Assembly (NCBI RefSeq): GCF_027497235.1
Contig: NZ_CP114902.1
Location: 3,299,501 to 3,363,500, forward strand
Direction of reading: 5' to 3'
Length of the DNA stretch: 64,000 nucleotides
From: Micromonospora sp. WMMD1128
Lineage (GTDB): Bacteria; Actinomycetota; Actinomycetes; Mycobacteriales; Micromonosporaceae
The notes below the pieces were generated by a model that saw only the letters and a list, made by a program, of their open reading frames with translations, made no database searches and was not told the origin of the DNA. This document shows positions 1-8,401 of this stretch, in pieces (position 1 is the first letter of the stretch; each line of letters begins with the position of its first letter). A program made the position numbers and the translations under genes.

Positions 1-5
1 GCGGC

Positions 6-356
6 TCAGCGCTCGACGAGCACGTCGTGGCCGAGGTCGAGCAGCGCGTGCCGCCACTCGTCGTCGGCGTTGCCCCGGTCGGGCCGCTCGGCGCTGAGTT
101 CCCGGATCCGGGTGATCGCGTCCCGCATCACCTCGATGTCCTCGGGCGTGAGGTCGACCTTGCGCTTGCGCAGCACGGCGAGGATCTGCCGGCCCGGCTC
201 GGGCAGGTTGAGGTCCGGGTCCGGACCGAACGCCTCCTCCCCCGACCCGCGCGTGAGCAGCCACTGTCGCAACTGCTCGGAGGGCACGTTCACCTCGGCG
301 TGGAAGTCGTCCCAGATCACCTCGACCTCGGGGTCGAGTCGCGCCTCGCGTGCCAT
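6..356 (-). CDS. DUF3140 family protein
   Basis: Small soluble protein of about 116 residues that resembles the actinobacterial DUF3140 family: an N-terminal 'WDDFHAEVNV' segment, a 'LRQWLLTRGSGEEA' stretch, a 'GRQILAVLRKRK' helix and a C-terminal 'WRHALLDLGHD' motif. The family has no established biochemical role. The ATG at 356 overlaps the stop of the upstream small gene (TGATG), so translation is probably coupled; a GTG one codon upstream is a possible alternative start. It lies downstream of the Clp ATPase and a 57-residue acidic protein on the same strand, which suggests a stress-associated transcript. This last point is inference. Confidence 0.85.
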   Translation of the reverse strand: MAREARLDPEVEVIWDDFHAEVNVPSEQLRQWLLTRGSGEEAFGPDPDLNLPEPGRQILAVLRKRKVDLTPEDIEVMRDAITRIRELSAERPDRGNADDEWRHALLDLGHDVLVER

Positions 357-529
357 CACGCCTCCTCCTCCGGTGGCGGCCCGGACAGTTCCGGTTCGCC
401 CTCGCTCGTCGGTGTCCGCGGGGTCAGGCCCTCCGGCGGCACCCGCACCCGGGACGGGTTGGCCGTCGGCGCGACCTCGATGGGTTCGCCGGCCGCCGCG
501 TCCTCCCGGGTCTCCTCGGGTTCGGTCAT
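356..529 (-). CDS. small acidic Pro/Glu-rich protein, unknown function
   Basis: A 57-residue frame starting MTEPEETREDAAAG and ending in GPPPEEEA. It is rich in Glu and Pro and has no predicted membrane segment, so it is probably disordered. Its stop codon overlaps the ATG of the DUF3140 gene in a TGATG arrangement, the main reason to believe it is translated. No family is recognised. The low-complexity composition means it could also be a chance frame in high-GC DNA, but the coupling and the lack of another explanation for this gap favour a gene. Confidence 0.55.
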   Translation of the reverse strand: MTEPEETREDAAAGEPIEVAPTANPSRVRVPPEGLTPRTPTSEGEPELSGPPPEEEA

Positions 530-574
530 GTCCGCCCTCCGATCCTCACGTGCCGGCCGGCCCCCGGTGGCGGG

Positions 575-3124
575 TCACCGGGGGTGGGACGTGGTGGCGG
601 CCGAATAGCCGCGCTCGCCGGCGGACACGTCGAGGACGAGCCGGTCGTCGCGGGCGTCCACGGTGACCTTCTGCCCGGGTGAGATCTCGTCCTCCAGCAG
701 CATCCGGGACAGCCGGTTGTCGAGCTCGCGCTGGATCACCCGGCGCAGCGGCCGGGCGCCGAACTCCGGCTGGTAGCCGTGCTCGGCGAGCCAGTCCACC
801 CCGGCGGTGCTGATCTCGACCTGGATGTCCTGGGCGTGCAGCCGGCGGCGGGTCTCCTCCAGCAGCAGGCCGGTGATCTGGCGCAGTTGCTCGGCCTCCA
901 GCCGCTGGAAGATGATGACCTCGTCGATCCGGTTGAGGAACTCCGGGCGGAAGTTCTCCTGCAACCGGCGCATCAGCCGTTCCCGCAGCTCGGTGGCCTC
1001 CTGTTCGCCCGGCTCGCCGGTGGCGAAGCCGACCGTGCGCTGGGTGCCGGTGATCAGCTCCGAGCCGAGGTTGCTGGTCATGATCAGTACGGTGTTCCGG
1101 AAGTTCACCGTCCGGCCCTGGCTGTCGGTGAGCCGGCCGTCGTCGAGCACCTGGAGCAGGACGTTGAACACATCGGGGTGCGCCTTCTCGATCTCGTCCA
1201 GCAGCACCACCGCGTACGGGCGGCGGCGGACCGCCTCGGTGAGCTGGCCGGCCTCCTCGTAGCCGACGTAGCCGGGCGGGGCGCCGACCAGCCGGCTGAC
1301 GGTGTGCCGTTCCTGGAACTCGCTCATGTCCACCCGGACCATCCGGTCGGCCTCGCCGAAGAGCGCCTCGGCGAGCGCGCGGGCCAGCTCGGTCTTGCCG
1401 ACGCCGGTGGGGCCGAGGAACAGGAAGCTGCCCATCGGCCGGTTCGGGTCGGCCAGCCCGGTGCGGGAGCGGCGCACCGCCTCGGCGACGGCGCCGACCG
1501 CGTCGTCCTGCCCGATCACCCGCTCGTGCAGGTGTCCCTCCAGGCGCAGCAGCCGGTCGCGTTCCTCCTCGGTGAGCTGGTTGACCGGGATGCCGGTGGC
1601 CCGGGACACCACCTCGGCGATCTCCTTCGGCCCGACCGCGGGCACCTGGCTGGATCCCTCGTCGCCGCGGGCGCGGCGGATCTGGTCCTCCAGCTCGGCG
1701 AGCCGGTCGCGCAGCGCGGAGGCCCGTTCGTACTGTTCGTCGGAGACCGCCTGCTCCTTGTCCCGGCGTACCTCGTCGAGTTGCTGCTCCAGGTCGCGCA
1801 CGTCGGAGGCGGGGGTCCGGGTGCGCAGTCGCACCCGGGCGCCGGCCTGGTCGATCAGGTCGATCGCCTTGTCCGGCAGGAACCGGTCGGTGACGTACCG
1901 GTCGGCGAGTTCGACGGCGGCGACGAGCGCCTCGTCGGTGAACCGGACCTGGTGGTGCGCCTCGTAGCGGTCGCGCAGGCCGCGCAGGATGGCGACGGTG
2001 TCCTCGACGCCCGGCTCGGGCACCAGCACCGGCTGGAACCGGCGGGCCAGGGCGGCGTCCTTCTCGATGCTGCGCCGGTACTCGTCGAGCGTGGTCGCGC
2101 CGATCACCCGCAGCTCGCCGCGCGCGAGCGCCGGCTTGAGCATGTTCGACGCGTCCATCCCGCCCTCGCTGCCGGCGCCGCCGGCGCCGACCAGGGTGTG
2201 GATCTCATCCAGGAAGATGATCAGCTCGTCGCGGTGGGCCCGGATCTCATCGATCACCTTCTTCAGGCGTTCCTCGAAGTCGCCCCGGTAGCGGGTGCCG
2301 GCGACCAGGCCGGACAGGTCGAGCTGGATGACCCGCTTGCCGATCAGCGTCTGCGGCACGTCGCCGTCGCAGATCCGCTCCGCCAGCCCTTCCACGATGG
2401 CGGTCTTGCCGACGCCGGCCTCCCCGATCAGCACCGGGTTGTTCTTGGTCCGCCGGGACAGGATCTCCACCGCCTGCTCGATCTCGTCGGCGCGCCCGAT
2501 CACCGGGTCGATCTGGTCCATCCGGGCCAGCTCGGTCAGGTCCTGTCCGTACTGGTCCAGGGTGGGGGTGCCGTGGTCCGGGCGCGGGCCGTTCGCGGCG
2601 CCGCGCTCGGCGCTGGCCGCCTGCAACGACTCCGGCTGGATCCGGCCGGCGGCGAGCATCCGCCCGGCGGGCGACTCGGGGTTCAGCGGCAACGCCATCA
2701 GGATGTGCTCGGGGCCGATGTAGTTGGCGCCCATGGCCCGGGAGAGCTGGTGGGCGTCGAGCAGCGCCCGCTTGGCGGCCGGGGTGAGCGACAGGTTCGG
2801 CGGCACGTCGCCGCCGGGCGCGCCCTCGGCCCGCCCGCCGAGCGCGTTCACGAGCGCGTCCGGGTCGGCGCCGGCGCGGCGGACCAGGTCCCGCAGCGGC
2901 GCGCGCTGCAACGCCGCCCAGAGCAGGTGGTCGGTGTCCAGGTCGGTGCTGTGTTTCTGGGCGGCCCGCCGGGCGGCGTCGGCGAGCATCTCCCGGGCGT
3001 CGGCGGTCATCAGGCGGGTGATGTCGACCCGGTGGGCCGGCCGGCGGCCTCCCTCGCCCCGGCCGAAGTAGCGGGCCAGGAACTCGTCCCACGGGTCGTT
3101 GCCGAAGTCACCGGGTCCCATCAT
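575..3124 (-). CDS. ClpC-type AAA+ chaperone, Clp protease ATP-binding subunit
   Basis: Hsp100/Clp unfoldase of 849 residues with a Clp N-domain (about 35-165), a first AAA+ module with Walker A GEAGVGKT (about 234-241) and a Walker B 'FLDEIHTL', a UVR-type coiled segment near residues 440-480 ('[18 protein letters not shown]'), a second AAA+ module with Walker A GPTGVGKT (about 585) and a C-terminal D2-small domain ('[15 protein letters not shown]'). The UVR motif and short middle region point to ClpC rather than ClpB. It starts at ATG 3124 behind GGAGGA; a second ATG follows directly. The N-terminus ([15 protein letters not shown]) differs from canonical mycobacterial ClpC1, so this is probably an additional paralogue. 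Whether it docks on ClpP or acts as a free disaggregase cannot be told from sequence. Confidence 0.95.
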   Translation of the reverse strand: MMGPGDFGNDPWDEFLARYFGRGEGGRRPAHRVDITRLMTADAREMLADAARRAAQKHSTDLDTDHLLWAALQRAPLRDLVRRAGADPDALVNALGGRAEGAPGGDVPPNLSLTPAAKRALLDAHQLSRAMGANYIGPEHILMALPLNPESPAGRMLAAGRIQPESLQAASAERGAANGPRPDHGTPTLDQYGQDLTELARMDQIDPVIGRADEIEQAVEILSRRTKNNPVLIGEAGVGKTAIVEGLAERICDGDVPQTLIGKRVIQLDLSGLVAGTRYRGDFEERLKKVIDEIRAHRDELIIFLDEIHTLVGAGGAGSEGGMDASNMLKPALARGELRVIGATTLDEYRRSIEKDAALARRFQPVLVPEPGVEDTVAILRGLRDRYEAHHQVRFTDEALVAAVELADRYVTDRFLPDKAIDLIDQAGARVRLRTRTPASDVRDLEQQLDEVRRDKEQAVSDEQYERASALRDRLAELEDQIRRARGDEGSSQVPAVGPKEIAEVVSRATGIPVNQLTEEERDRLLRLEGHLHERVIGQDDAVGAVAEAVRRSRTGLADPNRPMGSFLFLGPTGVGKTELARALAEALFGEADRMVRVDMSEFQERHTVSRLVGAPPGYVGYEEAGQLTEAVRRRPYAVVLLDEIEKAHPDVFNVLLQVLDDGRLTDSQGRTVNFRNTVLIMTSNLGSELITGTQRTVGFATGEPGEQEATELRERLMRRLQENFRPEFLNRIDEVIIFQRLEAEQLRQITGLLLEETRRRLHAQDIQVEISTAGVDWLAEHGYQPEFGARPLRRVIQRELDNRLSRMLLEDEISPGQKVTVDARDDRLVLDVSAGERGYSAATTSHPR

Positions 3125-3237
3125 CTTCGTCCTCCGCAGTCGGTCGGCACGACCGGGACGCGACACGACACGGCACGGTCGGCGGTGGCTACCCGGCGGG
3201 GTGCGCGGCAAACGCGACCGGATGGCAGGCTGGGGGC

Positions 3238-3615
3238 ATGGAGAGCAGGCCGCTGCTGGTCGTCGACGGCGCGAACGTGGTGGGTTCCCGGCCGGACGGC
3301 TGGTGGCGCGACCGGGCCGGCGCGGCGGTCCGGCTGCGCGACGCCCTGGCGCCGCTCGCCGACGCCGGGGTGCCGCCGGAGCTGCCACCACCGGTGCAGG
3401 TGGTGCTGGTGGTGGAGGGCGCGGCCCGCCGGGTGGCGCCGTCACCCGGGGTCGACGTGGTGTCCGCCTCCGGGTCCGGCGACGACACCGTGGTCGAGCT
3501 GGTCGCCGCCGCGCCGGACCGGCGCCGGGTGGTGGTGACCGCCGACCGGGAGCTGCGTGCCCGGGTCACCGCGCTCGGCGCGGAGGTACGCGGGCCGCGC
3601 TGGCTGGGCCGCTGA
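3238..3615 (+). CDS. NYN/PIN-like domain protein
   Basis: A 125-residue protein starting MESRPLLVVDGANVVGSRPDGWW. The 'VDGANVVG' opening, the mid-protein acidic 'GSGDDTVVEL' and the 'VVVTADRELRARV' strand-helix follow the NYN/PIN nuclease layout, in which clustered Asp residues bind metal (here D10, the DD pair and the TADRE aspartate). Proteins of this type in actinomycetes are often labelled NTP pyrophosphohydrolase-like, without experimental support that I know of. It is divergent from the Clp gene across a 113-bp gap that must hold both promoters. Substrate unknown; an RNA-cleaving role is inference. Confidence 0.75.
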   Translation: MESRPLLVVDGANVVGSRPDGWWRDRAGAAVRLRDALAPLADAGVPPELPPPVQVVLVVEGAARRVAPSPGVDVVSASGSGDDTVVELVAAAPDRRRVVVTADRELRARVTALGAEVRGPRWLGR

Positions 3616-3742
3616 CCCGGGGGTCCCGCCGGTGGGACCGACCCGCCCGTCCGTGGGACCAGCGGAGGCCGGGCGGCGCGGTCTTCGCGCACGTCAGCGC
3701 CCTAATCGGACACCCGGGCAGGAACGGCGCGAGGGCGGATGT

Positions 3743-3771
3743 TCGCCCATCCGGTGGGATGGGTTGTAATG
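3743..3771 (+). promoter_or_regulatory. candidate promoter of the FtsK-type operon
   Basis: A -10-like TGTAAT at 3766-3771, five of six matches to TATAAT and preceded by GGT, lies 17 bp from a weak -35-like TTCGCC at 3743-3748. It sits 30 bp before the GTG start at 3801, in the only gap upstream of the four-gene operon. Suggestive only; the -35 match is poor. Confidence 0.3.
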
Positions 3772-3800
3772 GAGATCTCCCCTGCCCCCAGGAGGTCCAC

Positions 3801-4061
3801 GTGGCGAGCGTCGCCGAGCTGAAGGCCGCCATCGATGTCGCTCTCCAGCAGATCGGTGACGGGCAGACAGCGGTGCAGGCGGCCGGCGAGAAGCTGGCCG
3901 AGGCACAGCAGACCCTGGCCGGCGCGCTGGAGGGCAGCGGCCACGAGACCGTCGAGGCGGCCCAGTCCTCGCTGACCCAGGCCAGCCAGGGGTTGGAGGA
4001 CTGCCTCGCGGCGACACTCGTGGCGGTCGAGCAGGCCCAGCTCTACGTGTCGACGCTCTGA
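3801..4061 (+). CDS. small alpha-helical protein, first gene of FtsK-type operon
   Basis: An 86-residue, Ala/Gln/Glu-rich, almost entirely helical protein starting (M)ASVAELKAAIDVALQQIGDG. The start is GTG at 3801, eight bases or less behind a strong GGAGG at 3791. It has no signal peptide or membrane segment and only one Cys. Size and helix-turn-helix hairpin pattern recall WXG100-like secreted partners, but there is no WXG motif. It may belong to a Micromonosporaceae DUF (possibly DUF6244); I am not certain. Four genes follow with 9-bp or overlapping junctions, so it probably works with the FtsK-like ATPase. Confidence 0.8.
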   Translation: MASVAELKAAIDVALQQIGDGQTAVQAAGEKLAEAQQTLAGALEGSGHETVEAAQSSLTQASQGLEDCLAATLVAVEQAQLYVSTL

Positions 4062-4070
4062 GGGCCGGCC

Positions 4071-4949
4071 GTGTCCATCGTCGAGGACATCGGCGCGCAG
4101 GTCCGCGCCGCCGCCGAGGAGCTGCCGCTGGCGCAGCTCGCCGCCGCGCTGGAGAAGCTCGGCCAGGCGCAGGAACGGCTGCGCTGGGTCCGCCAGGAGT
4201 CGGCCGACCCGATGGGCGTGCCGGAGCTGTCCGCCGCCATCGAGCACGCCGAGACCACCGGCTACGCGCTGCGCGTGGCGCAGGAGCAGCTCACCGCGTA
4301 CCTGGCCGCGATCGGGCTGTCCCCGGACGGCGCGCCGCCCCCGCCGCCGGGCGAGCGCCGGCCCCGGCACGACACGCCGCGCGGCGACGCGCCGCCCGCG
4401 CCGGGCCCGGACGCCGAGCCGGACGAGCAACCCGCGGTGAAACGGTGGTGGGCGGTCCGGGTGGCCGAGCTGACCGGCGGGCGGGAGGGCGCCCCCGACG
4501 AGCCGGACGAGCGGATCGAGGACTCCCGGGAGCTGCTGCGCCGGGTGGTCGTCGGGATCCGCTCCGGCGACCGGGACCGGCTGCACCGCGAGCTGCGCCG
4601 GGCCCACGCCGACGTCGGGCTCGGCCTGGCCGCGATCGCCCCGCCGATGCTGCGCGACCTGGCCGGGGAACTGCTCGGCCACCCGCCCCGCGCGGACGAC
4701 CTGACCCGGCTGCGCCGCGAGTTGGACGGGCGGGTCCGCGACCTGCTGCCCGGCCTGCCGCCGCCGGTGCTCGACACGCTGCTCACCCGGGTCTGCCGGA
4801 TGCCACCGCCGCGCCGCGACGACGGGCAGGAGCAGCCGCACGCCGCCGACCCGGCGGTCACCGCCGGGGTGGTCACCGGCGTGCTCCTGCAACGGCTCGG
4901 CCGGGACCTGCCCAGGGACACCGAGGAACGGGAGCCGTCGCGTGGCTGA
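4071..4949 (+). CDS. helical protein with Pro-rich linker, second gene of FtsK-type operon
   Basis: A 292-residue protein. Residues 1-80 form a helical domain similar in style to the preceding small protein (VRAAAEELPLAQLAAALEKL). A Pro/Asp-rich linker (about 85-120) follows, then a C-terminal helical domain containing 'RRVVVGIRSGDRDRLHREL' and 'RRELDGRVRDLLPGLPPP'. The start is GTG at 4071, nine bases after the previous stop. The stop overlaps the next gene by 8 bp. No family is recognised. The shared N-terminal style suggests an extended version of the first protein joined to a second domain, perhaps an adaptor for the ATPase; this is inference. Confidence 0.75.
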   Translation: MSIVEDIGAQVRAAAEELPLAQLAAALEKLGQAQERLRWVRQESADPMGVPELSAAIEHAETTGYALRVAQEQLTAYLAAIGLSPDGAPPPPPGERRPRHDTPRGDAPPAPGPDAEPDEQPAVKRWWAVRVAELTGGREGAPDEPDERIEDSRELLRRVVVGIRSGDRDRLHRELRRAHADVGLGLAAIAPPMLRDLAGELLGHPPRADDLTRLRRELDGRVRDLLPGLPPPVLDTLLTRVCRMPPPRRDDGQEQPHAADPAVTAGVVTGVLLQRLGRDLPRDTEEREPSRG

Positions 4950-7614
4950 CGTCCGCGCCCAACTGGTGACGCGGGTCCGGGGGATGCTCTCCGACGCCCT
5001 GGGCGCCACCCGCACCCGCCTCGCCACCGCCGAGGCCGAGCTGGCCGCCGACCGGGAGCGGCTGGACCGTACCCGACGTGCCGCCGCCGCGGTGCCGGAG
5101 CGGGTCGGCGCGGCGCGCGACCGGCGGCTCGCCGAGATCGACGCCCGGCACACCACCCGGCTGGCCGAGCTGGCCGGCCGGGCCGCCGACGCCGCGCGGC
5201 GGGAGGCGCCCGGCGCGGCGTCCACGCCGTGGGAGCACTGGCAGGCCGCGCCCGCCGGTCGCGGCGAGCCACCGGGCGCGGTCCGGATCGGCACGGTACG
5301 CATCCCCGGCGCCGCGCCGGTGCCCGCGCTGGTGCCGCTGCTCGACGCCGGGCACGCGCACCTGGCCGGCGGCGACCGGGACGGCCTCGCCGCGGTGGTG
5401 CCGGCGCTGCTGCTGCGTTCCGTCGGCCGGGCCGACCCGGGCGGGGTCCGGCTGTTCGGGTACGACCCGGAGCACCTCGGCGGCGGGCTGGCCGGGTTCG
5501 CCCCGCTCGGCACCGCCGGCCTGCTCACCTTCGTCGGCCCGGGTGGTCTCGGCCGGCTCCTGGACGACCTGGTGGAGCAGATCCGCCGGATCAACGCCAC
5601 CGTGCTGGCCGGCGAGTACGGCTCGCTGCGGGAGCTGGCCGCCGCCACCGGCCGCCGCCCCGAGCCGTGGCGGGTGGCGGTGCTGCTCGGCGGCGACGAG
5701 CTGTCCCGGCACGAGCGCGGCCAGCTCGACCGGGTGGTGCGCACCGGCGCGGCCTGCGGGGTGCACCTGGTGGTCCGGGGCATCGACCTGCCCGACGACC
5801 GGACCGTCACCCGGATCGTGGTCGACCCGGACGACGCCCGGATCGCCGGGCTGCCGGTGGTGCTCGACGACCCGCCGCCGCCCGCCCTGGTCACCGAGAC
5901 CTGCCGCACGCTCGCCTCCCGGGTCAACGCCGGCCCGCCGCCGACGCCCTTCACCGACCTGCTGCCCGCGCCGGACGAATACTGGCGGGAGGACTCGGCG
6001 CACGGGCTCAGCGCCCCGATCGGCGAGGGCCCGCACGGGCGCCCGGTGCTGCTCACCCTCGGCGACTACCCGCCGCACGCGCTGATCGGCGGTCCGTCCG
6101 GCACCGGCAAGACCAACCTGATCTTCGCCTGGATCGGCGCGCTCGCCGCCCGCTACTCCCCCGCCGAGCTGGAGTTCTATCTGCTCGACTTCAAGGAGGG
6201 GGTGTCCTTCGCCCGGTTCGCGAAGGGCCGGCGCGACCCGAGCTGGCTGCCGCACATGCGGCTGGTCGGGATCAACGTCAACACCGACCGGGAGTTCGGC
6301 CTGGGCCTGCTCCGGTTCCTCGCCGAGGAGCTGCGCCGGCGGGCCGACGCGGCGAAGAAGCACGAGGTCACCAAGCTGGCCGAGCTGCGCGCGGTGGACC
6401 CGACCGGGCACTGGCCCCGGATCGTCGCGGTGGTCGACGAGTTCCAGGCGCTGCTCGCCGGCCGGGACGTGGTCGCCCGGGAGGCCGCCGACCTGTTGGA
6501 GGACCTGGCCCGGCGGGGCCGGTCGCAGGGCATCCACCTGGTGCTCGCGTCCCAGGACGTGCGGGGCATCGAGGCGCTGTGGGGCCGGCCGGCCCTGGTC
6601 GCCCAGTTCACCCTGCGCATCGCGCTGCCCAAGGCGCTGCGCATCCTGGCCGAACGCAACGACGCCGCGCAGTCGCTGCCCCGCCACCACGCGGTGGTCA
6701 ACGCCGAGTCGGGCCTGACCGAGGGCAACGAGATCGCCCGGATCCCGTCCGCGAGCGACTGGGAGACGTGGAGCGAGTTGCAGCACCGGCTGTGGCGGAT
6801 GCGCCCGCAGGACGCCGCGCCGGCCCGGCTCTTCGACGGCGACGCGATCCCCCGGCTCGCCGACGCGCCGGACTTCCGTGCCCTGACCGCCCCCGAACAG
6901 GGCCTGCCGCGCAACCCGGTGGCGGTGCTCGGGGAGATCATCGACGTGCAGTCCCGCTCGGCGGCGCTGCGGCTGCCCCGGGCCCCGGGCCGGAACCTGG
7001 CCGTGCTGGGCACCCGGGTGGACGAGGCGTGCGCGGTGCTCGACGCCGCCGCCCGCTCGCTGGCCCGGCAGTACCGTCCCGGCGCCGCCCGCTTCTCCAT
7101 CGCCTGCCTCGACCCGGACGCCGACCCGGCCGCCCGGGCGCTCTACGAGGACCTGCCCGGCGACGCCTCCTGGTACGACGAGGAGACGGTGCCCGAGCTG
7201 ATGGCCGAGGTGGGCGACGGCCTGGCCGCGCCGGGCACCCCGCGTACCCCCCATTTCCTGCTGCTGTACGCGGTGGACGCGGCGGCCGGGTCGCTGGCCG
7301 GCAAGGCCGGCACCCGGACCGGGTTGGCGCAGTTGCGCCGGATCCTGCATGACGGGCCGGAACGCCGCACCCACGTGCTGGCCTGGTGGCGCGGGGTGGC
7401 CCGGATGCGGGCCGACCTGGGCGGCGCCGGCGCCCGCACGGACCAGATCGGCGCCTGGGTGGCGCTCGACGTGCAGGGCGGTGAGCTGGGCTCGTCGCTC
7501 TACCCGGGCAGCGGCGGGCCGGACTGGTATCCCCGGCCGTGGCGCGGTCTCTTCTTCGACCGCGCGGTGCACCGCACCGGGCAGGTGATCATCCCTTATG
7601 GTCCTTCGCGATGA
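4942..7614 (+). CDS. FtsK/SpoIIIE-type ATPase with N-terminal coiled coil
   Basis: An 890-residue P-loop ATPase of the FtsK/HerA group. Residues 1-100 form a coiled coil (LATAEAELAADRERLDRTRR), and 100-350 an uncharacterised domain. The motor has Walker A GGPSGTGKT near residue 384, the FtsK-type 'FYLLDFKEGVSFARF', Walker B 'IVAVVDEFQALL' near 498, and 'RRGRSQGIHLVLASQD'. Residues 680-890 look like a degenerate second P-loop fold (NLAVLGTRVDEACAV) without the GKT. It has no N-terminal membrane helices and no recognisable gamma domain, so it is not the chromosome-segregation FtsK. Start GTG 4942 overlaps the previous gene; the stop overlaps the next start (ATGA). Likely substrate is DNA or a secreted protein; undetermined. 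Confidence 0.9.
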   Translation: MADVRAQLVTRVRGMLSDALGATRTRLATAEAELAADRERLDRTRRAAAAVPERVGAARDRRLAEIDARHTTRLAELAGRAADAARREAPGAASTPWEHWQAAPAGRGEPPGAVRIGTVRIPGAAPVPALVPLLDAGHAHLAGGDRDGLAAVVPALLLRSVGRADPGGVRLFGYDPEHLGGGLAGFAPLGTAGLLTFVGPGGLGRLLDDLVEQIRRINATVLAGEYGSLRELAAATGRRPEPWRVAVLLGGDELSRHERGQLDRVVRTGAACGVHLVVRGIDLPDDRTVTRIVVDPDDARIAGLPVVLDDPPPPALVTETCRTLASRVNAGPPPTPFTDLLPAPDEYWREDSAHGLSAPIGEGPHGRPVLLTLGDYPPHALIGGPSGTGKTNLIFAWIGALAARYSPAELEFYLLDFKEGVSFARFAKGRRDPSWLPHMRLVGINVNTDREFGLGLLRFLAEELRRRADAAKKHEVTKLAELRAVDPTGHWPRIVAVVDEFQALLAGRDVVAREAADLLEDLARRGRSQGIHLVLASQDVRGIEALWGRPALVAQFTLRIALPKALRILAERNDAAQSLPRHHAVVNAESGLTEGNEIARIPSASDWETWSELQHRLWRMRPQDAAPARLFDGDAIPRLADAPDFRALTAPEQGLPRNPVAVLGEIIDVQSRSAALRLPRAPGRNLAVLGTRVDEACAVLDAAARSLARQYRPGAARFSIACLDPDADPAARALYEDLPGDASWYDEETVPELMAEVGDGLAAPGTPRTPHFLLLYAVDAAAGSLAGKAGTRTGLAQLRRILHDGPERRTHVLAWWRGVARMRADLGGAGARTDQIGAWVALDVQGGELGSSLYPGSGGPDWYPRPWRGLFFDRAVHRTGQVIIPYGPSR

Positions 7615-8282
7615 ACGAACCTGTCTCCAGTGAGACGTACAGCGCCCAGATCCGCCGACTCGCCGAGCTGACCGCCCGGGTGTCCGCCCAGCGGTCCGAG
7701 GCGCACACCTGGTACGCCCAGCAGGTGTCCGCCGCCGACCGCGCGGTGGCCGAGGCGGCCGAGGCGGTCCGACGGGCCGAGGCGGAGGTGACCGCGGCGC
7801 AGCGGATGGTGGACCGGGTGGACGGCGAGGTCACCTACCTGTGGGCGCAGCTCCGCGATCGGCTGGGCATGAGCGTGCGGCGGTTGGGTGACCCGCCCGG
7901 GCCGGCCCGGGACGTCGCCGGTGACCCGGTGCCGCTGCTGCGCGGCGTGCGGGAGCTGCTGGAGCGCACCGGAACGCCGGGCGAGCTGCCCGGTTCGGTG
8001 AACCCGCTGCTGATCGCGTGCGGGGTGGGCGGCGCGCTGGTGGCGTACCTGCTGGGGATCGGGACGCGGGCGCTCGGCGCCGGCTCGGGCGGTGACCTGG
8101 CGGTGGGCCTGCCGGTGCTGGCGCTGGTGATCACGCTGCTCGGTCCGCTGGTCGGGCTGGCGCCGGCCCGGCTGCTGGCGGACCGTCGGCACGCGGTGCT
8201 GACCCCGCGCCCGATGATCCTGGTCGCCGCCAGCGGCCTGGCCACCACACTGCTCCTGCTGGCCGTCACCTACACCCGCTGA
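7611..8282 (+). CDS. coiled-coil membrane protein, last gene of FtsK-type operon
   Basis: A 223-residue protein whose ATG overlaps the stop of the ATPase gene in an ATGA arrangement. Residues 15-85 form a long charged coiled coil (AEAAEAVRRAEAEVTAAQRM). The C-terminal half carries about three hydrophobic segments: PLLIACGVGGALVAYLLGI, a second at LAVGLPVLALVITLLGPLV, and the final 'ILVAASGLATTLLLLAV'. It has no known domain. As the only membrane protein in the operon it could anchor the soluble FtsK-type ATPase at the membrane through its coiled coil; this is inferred from architecture and gene order. Confidence 0.8.
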   Translation: MNEPVSSETYSAQIRRLAELTARVSAQRSEAHTWYAQQVSAADRAVAEAAEAVRRAEAEVTAAQRMVDRVDGEVTYLWAQLRDRLGMSVRRLGDPPGPARDVAGDPVPLLRGVRELLERTGTPGELPGSVNPLLIACGVGGALVAYLLGIGTRALGAGSGGDLAVGLPVLALVITLLGPLVGLAPARLLADRRHAVLTPRPMILVAASGLATTLLLLAVTYTR

Positions 8283-8314
8283 CCCGCCCCCACCCCACCC
8301 CGCGCCGGCCCGGC

Positions 8315-8369
8315 GATCATGAAGTTGGCGGCATCAACGGAGATCGACATCGCCGTCAACTTCATGATC
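8315..8369. repeat. dispersed inverted repeat, family B, copy 1
   Basis: Arms GATCATGAAGTTGGCGGC and its complement, with one mismatch in 18, enclose an asymmetric centre of about 19 bp. It lies between two convergent genes. The whole element, centre included, matches copy 2 at 42581-42643 read on the opposite strand, so this is a mobilised family rather than a chance hairpin. No T-run follows, so a terminator role is doubtful. Confidence 0.85.
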
Positions 8370-8401
8370 ACCGCGGCGGGACGGTGGGTGGGTGGGGTGG
8401 G

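Noticed and set aside
575..3124. ClpB disaggregase
   Set aside because: The middle region is short with a UVR-type segment and there is no long ClpB coiled-coil M-domain.
779..3538. Open frame of 919 codons on the plus strand
   Set aside because: It lies antisense to the Clp ATPase, which has all its motifs. Shadow frame from third-position G/C bias.
3801..4061. WXG100/ESAT-6-type secreted partner of a Type VII system
   Set aside because: It has the right size and helical content but no WXG motif, and no eccB, eccD or mycosin genes are near.
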